Origin: Bondarzewia mesenterica
Taxonomy: Eukaryota; Basidiomycota; Agaricomycetes; Russulales; Bondarzewiaceae
Direction: 5' to 3'
Length of the DNA stretch: 13,904 bases
Assembly (NCBI GenBank): GCA_004802705.1
Contig: SGPL01000726.1
Coordinates: 1 to 13,904 of the forward strand
Below are positions 7,685-13,904 of the stretch, in pieces. The notes under the pieces are model-generated. The model saw nothing but the letters and a program-made list of their open reading frames with translations, was not told where the DNA came from and did no database searches. Position 1 is the stretch's first letter. Every line of letters starts with the position of its first letter. Position numbers and translations under genes: made by a program.

Positions 7685-10600
7685 ATACCCCAGCTTATTT
7701 CGTGCGTGTCTCCTCAGGATGACCTTGTTGATCAAGCATAAGAAATTAACCTCGTCTGATGCTTATTAGGCTCTGAGGCTATGAGCCTGGTGCAACTTTT
7801 TGTACCCACAGAAGTTGCCCATGATACGGTCGCGGAACTTGGAGAGCTTGGAAATGTCCAGTTCAAAGATGTGCGCCATATTTTTCTCTTTTTTTGCCCT
7901 GTGTACCAAGCAGCAGTGTTGACTTTCACCATCCTCGTCCAGTTGAATCCCGATGTGAATCCCTTTCAACGCTCATACATCAGCGAGATTCGTCGCGTCG
8001 ACGAGATGGCTCGACGCGTCCGCTTCTTCTCTACTCAAATTGAAAAGGAGAAAGATAATGTACCTGTACGCCCGCTGTATGACTCGGCGCCGCTCATCAC
8101 CGTCGGCCCGCGTGCTGCGCAAACAATGGATGGATTGGATGTCACGTTGAGCGAGCACGAATCAAGGCTAGTGCAAATGAACGACAGCTACGAGGTGCTT
8201 AGTGGACGGTTAAGGGAGTTGGTCGAGGCTAGGCATGTTTTAAGAGAGACCGCTGTCTTCTTTGACAAAGTGAGAAATGCTTGTATGCACTGCTCTTAGA
8301 CAATCTTTTTGATTATTTTGTCTGATTATAGGCCGAGAATCACCAGTCCGATATCAGGACATCGTTCGATGACAGCTCTGCACCTTTGTCGTAACATGAT
8401 GATCGCAAGAACCAGTTCTCTACTTCGAATGTTCAGTTTGACCTTGAGTTAGTTGCTTCTTATCATCCGCCGCGTTTTGCTTAACCAAGCCATTTTATAA
8501 ATAGGTTTGTCGCGGGAACAATCGATCGGGCGCGTCTCCCGACTTTTGAACGCGTGCTCTGGCGTGTCCTCCGCGGTAACCTCTACATGAATCATACCGA
8601 CATTGCCGAGCCATTCGTCGACCCCGCCACGGGTGTCGAAACCCGCAAGAATGTATTCATCATCTTCGCTCATGGTGATGCCCTCCTTGCCAAGATCCGC
8701 AAAGTCGCCGAGTCTATGGGCGCGACGATCTATCCCATTGATGCTAGCGCGGACAAACGCGTCGAGTCTGCGCGAGGTCAACGGTCGCATTGAGGATCTC
8801 GAAATGGTGCTGCATAACACCGGGTCTGCGAGGAGGAGTGAGTTGGTGAAGATAGGCNAAAACGTGGCGAGTTGGCAGGATGTTGTGCGGAAGGAGAAGA
8901 TGATTTACGAGACCCTGAATCTATTCAATTATGATGTGAGAAGGAAGACTTTGATCGCGGAGGGCTGGTGTCCGACAAGGGATATCACAGCCATCCAACT
9001 GGCCTTGCGTCATGCAACCGTTCGTGTTCTGCATTCTTCTCGGCGGCTATTCCGTTTTTTTAACTCTGGTTTCATCTGCAGGAGGAGTCTGGGACAACTG
9101 TGCCCCCCATCTTGCACGAATTACGCACGAACAAGACTCCACCTACTTTCCAGCGCACGAACAAGTTCACAGAAGGCTTCCGGACCATCATGGATAGCCA
9201 CGGTATTGCTACCTATCAGGAAGTCAATCCAGGCCTCTTTGCCGTCATCACCTTCCCCTTCTTGTTCGCTGTCATGTTCGGCGACATTGAACATGGTACT
9301 CTCATCTTCACAGCGGCAGTGATCATGATTCTCAATGAGAGCAAATTGGCCAGAGCCGACCTGGGAGAGATTATCGGGACATTCTTCTAGTAAGTCTTCC
9401 CGATCTGTTGACGACCATTCATGACCATGGCTGACCTGCTTGTAGCGGTTGCTACATCATTCTTCTCATGGGCCTGTTCTCGGTCTATACCGGATTCATC
9501 TACAACGACGTCTTCTCCAAGACTCTCGATATCTTCAGCCAAGGCTGGTCATGGCCTGAGGACGGCAATGGGACTGTTATGGCCGAAGCCAATGGGCATG
9601 TCTATCCATTCGGCTTGGATCCTGGTTGGCACGGCGCGGACAATGCCCTTATCTTTACCAACTCGTACAAGATGAAGATGTCGATTGTTCTCGGTGTCAT
9701 TCACGTACGTGCATCTGTTCATTTAATACTTGAAATGATATCAAGCCCTTTCTACAGATGATGTTCGCGCTTTGTCTGCAAATCCCAAATCACATTCGTT
9801 TCAAGCGCCCCGTCGACATCTACAATAACTTTGTCCCACAAATGGTCTTTCTTCAGTCTATCTTCGGCTATCTCGTCATTTGCATCTTGTACAAATGGAC
9901 CATTGACTGGAGCAAGGCCTCGATTGCTCCTCCTTCCTTGCTGAACATGCTCATCGCCATGTTTCTCTCACCCGGCACTATCGAACCGGGCACACAGCTC
10001 TATGCTGGACAGAGCGTCATTCAAACCATCTTGCTGCTTCTAGCTTCCGTTTGCGTCCCATGGATGCTCTGCGTGAAGCCCTACTTGCAGTGGAAAGAGA
10101 TGAAGAAGATTCAGGGTCAAGGTTATGTTGGTCTCGCCCATGGTGATGGTGCACCCGATGAAGACTTAGGAAGACGGAGTAATGATCTGGAAGGTGAAGA
10201 GGAAGGCAATGGACGTGCTATCGCAGAAGATATGGACGAGGAACATGTAAGTGATCATCGATATGCCTGCATGTATGAGCTGCGACTGATGGAACATTTC
10301 ATCTCGCTTGCAGGAGCAACACGATTTCAGCGAGGTAGTGATACATCAGGTTATCCACACAATCGAATTCTGTCTCGGATGCATCTCGCACACGGCGTCC
10401 TATCTTCGTCTATGGGCTCTTTCCCTCGCGCATGCCCAATTGTCGGAAGTGCTGTGGGACATGACGCTTGCGAACGTTCTGGGGATGGGAGGTGTCATAG
10501 GCTGGATCGCCATCGTCATGGTGTTCTCGCTGTGGTTCGTCCTCACAGTGTTCATCCTCTGTATCATGGAGGTGCGTGCTGCGGCTTCTTTTTATATCGA

Positions 10601-10687
10601 TTGACCAGTTCAGGCTTGCTGATGGACATTTTGATGTGACAGGGGTTATCGGCATTCTTGCATGCCCTTCGACTGCACAAGCGATGA
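7677..10687 (+). CDS. VPH1: V-type H+-ATPase subunit a (Vph1/Stv1 family), with disrupting lesions
   Basis: Subunit a is the membrane-bound stator of the Vo sector that forms the proton half-channels of the vacuolar/Golgi pump. Ten exons: 7677-7701, 7770-7870, 7943-8269, 8332-8447, 8505-9019, 9082-9389, 9446-9704, 9758-10246, 10314-10571, 10643-10687. The N-terminus reads [20 protein letters not shown], the family pattern, which fixes the start and first intron. The C-terminal domain has GRY-like, IFGYLV and MFLSPGT segments, an acidic loop (about 10150-10250) and [14 protein letters not shown] with the essential arginine at 10407-10409. Lesions: in-frame TAA at 8392-8394 (codon 172), a one-base gain or two-base loss near 8767, N at 8858, Glu for a conserved Gly at 9289, Cys for Arg at 9450, and a stop just after ALRLHKR at 10685, about 25 residues short of the usual tail. 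Either a damaged copy or poor sequence. The symbol denotes the family; VPH1 and STV1 are not separable here. Confidence 0.92.
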
Positions 10688-10989
10688 GGCATGCTGTGAT
10701 TGGCAAAGTCGGCGTCTTCAATCGTGCGCGACTCGGAGAACGCAGTCGAGAAGACCGCAGAATCTGCGGTACGGGAGGAAAGAGCTGTTCACCTGAGATT
10801 GGATCAGTCCGGTGCGAAATCCACAGCGACGGTAACATGCTTCGGGGAACAGCTTCGCCTCAAGCGTAGCAGCGTAAATTTATTTGTACAGTGCCACATT
10901 GTTTACAATAAGCTCGAAAGTGCACCAAGCCAGGAAAAGGAAATCTGACAATACCTCCAACACTACCAACGTGATCCTTCACCCCTTTC
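10688..10989. other. Region downstream of V-ATPase; orphan open frame, no recognised gene
   Basis: Coding similarity to subunit a ends abruptly near 10678-10687. The family's conserved C-terminal tail cannot be found in any frame I read beyond it. A plus frame at 10700-10948 (MAKSASSIVRDSENAVEKTA...) has no recognisable motif and could be chance. The stretch also holds the 3' flank of the minus-strand zincin-like gene that stops at 10990. No structured RNA or repeat is evident. Confidence 0.4.
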
Positions 10990-12051
10990 TCAAACACTAG
11001 GCATAACACGGATTTTGTCGTTCTTCAAAAGGGGACGCCTTGTGTGACCCTTAGGCAACTTGGGTGCTGGGTTCAGGTGCCGGAAAATGGTGGTGCTGCT
11101 TGCTACAGCGGATGAAAGTTTAAAACGTGAACGACCAACGGTGATGGGAGGCGCAGAGGAGAGAACAGAGATGTCCAAGAAAGGAAGACCTTTGGCGACA
11201 TTGAATTCGATAACAGAATCTGCTGCGGCTTGATCTATTTGGCATGGTGGCAATTCAGTGCTAAATAACAGTCAATGAAATCCAAAAAGACACACCAATG
11301 AAGAGAAATGTCCCATCGCTTGTGATTCCTACATCCATCAGATGCATGGTGCTGTTCTCGACCTCGACTCCCACGATTCCACCCCAAAGCCGCTTCTCTA
11401 TGAAATAACCAGCCTCTCTATTGATCCCACCCAGCTGCAGACTGTCGCAAGCCCCTCGACTATACCACAGCAATGCACTGTGTGCAACTTCATGGAGTAG
11501 AACAGCCACATAGATGAATGTCAATCTCGACCAAAAAGCCTGATCACCCATCTCCTGCAATAGATGTTCAATCAGGAGAGTACATGCTGCTTAACAATGG
11601 TACTCACGCTCTGCTCCCAAAGCTCAACAATAAAATGAATAATGGACACATACTCCTTATCCACCTCCCCTCGTCCTGCTGATGTATAACCCCAATGTTC
11701 TCCAGCACTCAAGCCTCCAGGCACCAGATAGATGTCGGGAAATGCATTTGTAAGGAAGTCGAGAACGTCTGCATCGGTGGGAAGCTTGTTCCTGACTTCC
11801 TGAATTTTAGACTGGTTGGATTTCTGGTCCTCGACAGGGGTAGAATCCTTCAGACCATCTGGAAAGGCAGAGTCATCCTTGTGAACCGCAAGGAATAGAT
11901 CTAAGAAAGGTCGTCGGAGTTGTTCTTCCTTGAGCAGATGCTCACGGATCCGGTTTGTGGTCTGGATGATGAATTCGTATCTTGGGTTTGCGGTTACATC
12001 CCTGGTGCTAATAGCATTTCTTCGGCCTTTGAATACTGAGATAAATTTCAT
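10990..12051 (-). CDS. Uncharacterised protein with HExxH zinc-metallopeptidase-like motif (three exons)
   Basis: Exons 12051-11608, 11554-11296 and 11234-10990 are joined across introns 11555-11607 (GTGAGT...GCAG, 53 bases) and 11235-11295 (GTGTGT...ATAG, 61 bases). All phases agree, giving about 315 residues. For the second intron a nearer TAG acceptor would be too short (about 36 bases) and out of frame. The centre reads IYVAVLLHEVAHSALLWYSR: HEVAH at about residues 169-173 matches the zinc-binding HExxH motif. A glutamate in INREAGYFIE at about 195, 22 residues after the second histidine, fits the third ligand of gluzincin-type peptidases. No signal peptide is evident (MKFISVFKGRRNAIS). 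The last exon (SAPPITVGRSRFKLSSAV) has no known motif. I cannot assign a named family. The zinc-peptidase call rests on this short motif and is inference. Confidence 0.7.
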
Positions 12052-12150
12052 GATATACTGGAACAGTGTGATAATGATGCAGCGAGCAGGAGGAGAGCAG
12101 TCGAGCGGTGAACTTCAGGAGTTGACTAACAAATAGAAACAAACAGCATG

Positions 12151-12550
12151 CTCAACTGGAAATCAAACCATCCGCGCTCGCCCAAGCGACTCGAAACGAC
12201 CTCCCTTCTCCCCTCGACCCCCTCAAATGCAGCGACGACCGCAAACCCCAAAGAGTCCCTCGAAACCACCACCTTGGCCCCTCCCCCTCGTACGCCGCCG
12301 AGCCCAAAGACGGTGCATTCAGCACCACCCTGAACACGCCGCACGACGCGGTGCTCGCAGGACTCTACAAGCCCGACCTCACCCCTCCCTCCGACCTCGC
12401 CCCATCCGCTCTCGGCACGAGCAACGACACGCTTCCCCGCGCAGACCTCGAGACGCTGCACGACCCCTTCACCGGCGCCGCCCTCGGCTCGATCGTCCCC
12501 GTGCCTTCGTCTTCGCCCGTGCAGGAAGACAAGAGCGTGGGCATGGGGTG
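12151..12550 (+). CDS. GC-rich open frame, probable exon or gene fragment of unknown identity
   Basis: A GC-rich stretch is open on plus in the frame CAT GCT CAA CTG (12151 onward) up to a TGA at 12550-12552. It follows a TTGACTAACA branch-like site and an ACAG acceptor at about 12149. The peptide is proline/serine-rich and includes GLYKPDLTPPSDLAPSALG and DPFTGAALGSIVPVP, which has coding-like composition. I see no start codon of its own and no matching upstream exon, so it is either an internal exon of a truncated gene or a displaced fragment. The next frame over continues EELWTHLA after the stop, hinting at one more frame slip. The opposite strand is also open but gives a Val/Arg/Gly/Glu-rich product typical of an antisense shadow. 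Confidence 0.4.
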
Positions 12551-12627
12551 AAGGAGGAATTATGGACGCACCTCGCTCGGCTTCCCCAACCCCACCCCGA
12601 TCCCCTCCATCATCACATGCATCCCCG

Positions 12628-13406
12628 CGTCCACGTTCAGAGAGAACATCTAGTTGCTGCATGATGAGCTCGTCAAGCGTGGATTCGAGGAGGTGCGCTG
12701 GCATTGTCTCATCTAATGTTTTTCTGGGAAAATGGTCATTGACATACCTTTTTAAACACAGAAAGTCATCGAGGTCGACACCCACGAGGCTTAACACCTT
12801 AGTTTTCTCTGTCCCCTTGTTCGTCAGGAGATGGAGCACTTCGCTGACTTGGACTTGAGCCCGAGTTCGTCTCGCATAATACCGTGCACGGTCTTTCCGG
12901 CGGTCAGTGTCCGACGCCGTGACTTGGCGTCGCCCACACGCCATCGGCTTGGATGAGCCGACCAGTGCGTCTCTTTCTCAAACGTTCTCTCTATCTTCGT
13001 TTCTACATCTGCTTTTTTATATACATCCAGACTACCTCGATCGCAAGTCGCTTGCTACTCTGATTGAGGCACTCAAAGTCTTCGAAGGCGGCGTGCTCGT
13101 CATCACCCACAACCGTGACTTCTCAGAATCGATCTGCAAGGAGGTGTGGGCGATGCGCGACGGTCATCTCGAGGCTTCAGGGCACAACCGGGTTGAGGAT
13201 CAGGGCTCAGGGCCCCGCATCGACAAGAAGTATGGCCAGGAGGACCAGTACGACGCGATGGGTAATAAGGTTGATAACCTGAAGCAGAAGAGATCACGTC
13301 CTTCGAGGCTCGCAAGGTAAGCACTCACAGTCGTTTGTTTTTGGAGGTGATGCTGATTCAACGTTGCGCCGTACAGCTCAAGAAGGAGCGCATGGCGCGC
13401 AGGAAC
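12628..13406 (+). pseudogene. Decayed C-terminal fragment of an eEF3/New1-family ABC-F translation factor
   Basis: eEF3-family ATPases act on the ribosome during elongation in fungi. Only the C-terminal end is present: part of the chromodomain-like insert (HDELVKRGFEE; KVIEVDTHEA), the ABC signature GLSGGQ (12890-12907), Walker B with TWRRPHAIGLDEPT (about 12922-12963), the H-loop region ALKVFEGGVLVITHNRDFSE, and the tail (SGPRIDKK, EDQYDAMGNK, LKKERMARR). Introns at 12693-12761, 12965-13030 and 13317-13376 still have good splice sites in the correct phase. Lesions: TAG at 12651 where the family has Trp, TAA at 12792 where Gln is expected, a lost base near 12857, a deletion of about 13 bases after GLSGGQ, and a slip near 13291. 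The N-terminal HEAT domain, first ABC domain and second Walker A are all missing. Many changes look like C-to-T or G-to-A. Clearly non-functional as it stands; eEF3 versus New1 is not resolved. Confidence 0.85.
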
Positions 13407-13626
13407 TGGTTGTACATTTTTTTTTCCCTTTCGGAAGCTTAGTTTTGTGCATATGGTCCTGACGGCGGGCTCAGGACGTGGGTGTTGATTTTGGGTATGT
13501 CGGGACTGATAGTGTTATTTTGGTTTGCCGCGGGCGGTGCAGCGTTGAGATATCTGGTATGTTACGGTTCCCGATTAGGGAAATCGTTACTTATAGGAGG
13601 CCCTCTCCGCGAGACGGAATTTGGAC

Positions 13627-13666
13627 TCTAGTGAACTACAAATTTTTCTAGTGAGCTACAGATTTT
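13627..13666 (+). repeat. Two adjacent 20-bp direct repeats, partly self-complementary
   Basis: TCTAGTGAACTACAAATTTT (13627-13646) is followed at once by TCTAGTGAGCTACAGATTTT (13647-13666), identical at 18 of 20 positions; both differences are A/G. CTACAAA in the first copy (13636-13642) is complementary to TTTGTAG at 13664-13670, so a stem-loop is possible. Confidence 0.8.
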
Positions 13667-13698
13667 GTAGCCACATTACAAACCCTCGACTACATCTA

Positions 13699-13723
13699 CT
13701 AGGGGAGCGCCGACTGCGTCGGC
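13699..13723 (-). mobile_element. Hairpin next to CTAG: possible Helitron-like 3' terminus (weak)
   Basis: Read on the minus strand, a hairpin (GCCGAC, loop GCA, GTCGGC) is followed six bases later by CTAG and then T. Helitrons end in a short hairpin followed by CTRR and insert before a T, so the layout fits. The element would extend rightward from 13699, away from the eEF3-like fragment. A 6-bp stem near CTAG can occur by chance, and no Rep/helicase or matching TC terminus is visible. Confidence 0.2.
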
Positions 13724-13904
13724 AGCAACCTTGCTTGCGAAATCCCCCACGAACTTTTCCACATTTTGCAGAATGACTGTCTTCTGCTTTGTTTGTAAGG
13801 TCTGACTGTGGGAGATAAACATTTTGTATTATATTTGTACAGTATGAAATAGCTTATTAAAAGCAACGCGACTTCCCCCCCTCCCCCCGGGTGATACTGG
13901 ATGA

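Larger units (their letters stand above)
13407..13904. other. Non-coding right end; short repeats only
   Basis: No supported gene lies after the eEF3-like remnant. The stretch holds a T-run (13418-13426), the 20-bp tandem repeat at 13627-13666, the hairpin next to CTAG at 13699-13723, and a C-rich run near 13876. Possible transposon debris, but nothing encodes a recognisable transposase or helicase. Confidence 0.5.

Noticed and set aside
8392..8415. A tiny intron removing the V-ATPase stop codon
   Set aside because: The GT...CAG candidates around it are about 25-28 bases, well below the 47-73 base introns seen here, and would delete residues that fit the family.
12126..12944. Long minus-strand open frame (272 codons) across the right-hand region
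   Set aside because: Its product is a Val/Arg/Gly/Glu-rich string in the GC-rich part and antisense to clear eEF3-family coding sequence in the rest; it is a shadow.
13870..13890. C-rich run near the right end as a telomere or structured element
   Set aside because: Irregular homopolymer stretch without a repeated unit; too short to support either reading.

Overview
The window looks like nuclear DNA of a basidiomycete fungus, most likely an Agaricomycete. The genes are closely packed on both strands. They are cut by many short introns (about 47-73 bases) with GTGCGT/GTAAGT-type donors and CAG/TAG acceptors. The products I recognise (Pat1, V-ATPase subunit a, an eEF3/New1-type ABC protein) have fungal features. 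No bacterial operon structure, tRNA, rRNA or CRISPR is visible.

Layout, left to right: (1) the 3' end of an unrecognised plus-strand gene (1-442, three exons). (2) A PAT1 mRNA-decapping-factor gene on plus (684-4134), with a REQQL-repeat glutamine-rich region and a cluster of frame slips at 2869-3205. (3) A convergent minus-strand gene (7085-4348, three exons) for a membrane-anchored GT2-like glycosyltransferase. (4) A divergent promoter region (7086-7676) with a perfect 8-bp inverted repeat and a possible upstream ORF overlapping the next start codon. (5) The V-type H+-ATPase subunit a gene on plus (7677-10687, ten exons). It carries an in-frame stop, a frameshift, two changes at conserved residues and a missing C-terminal tail. 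(6) A minus-strand gene (12051-10990, three exons) for an uncharacterised protein with an HEVAH zincin-type motif. (7) A GC-rich orphan open frame (12151-12550). (8) A decayed C-terminal fragment of an eEF3/New1-family ABC-F gene (about 12628-13406) with splice sites still recognisable. (9) An intergenic tail with a 20-bp tandem repeat and a hairpin next to CTAG.

The intact genes are unrelated housekeeping functions: mRNA decay, glycosylation, organelle acidification and a putative metalloprotein. I see no sign of a cluster acting in one pathway. The most notable signal is at the right end. There an eEF3-like fragment differs from the family pattern largely by changes that read as C-to-T or G-to-A, which suggests a duplicated copy decaying by cytosine deamination or a RIP-like process. 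The small indels in PAT1 and the V-ATPase gene, together with an N at 8858, mean assembly error is a serious alternative for those two genes. I found no convincing novel multi-gene system.
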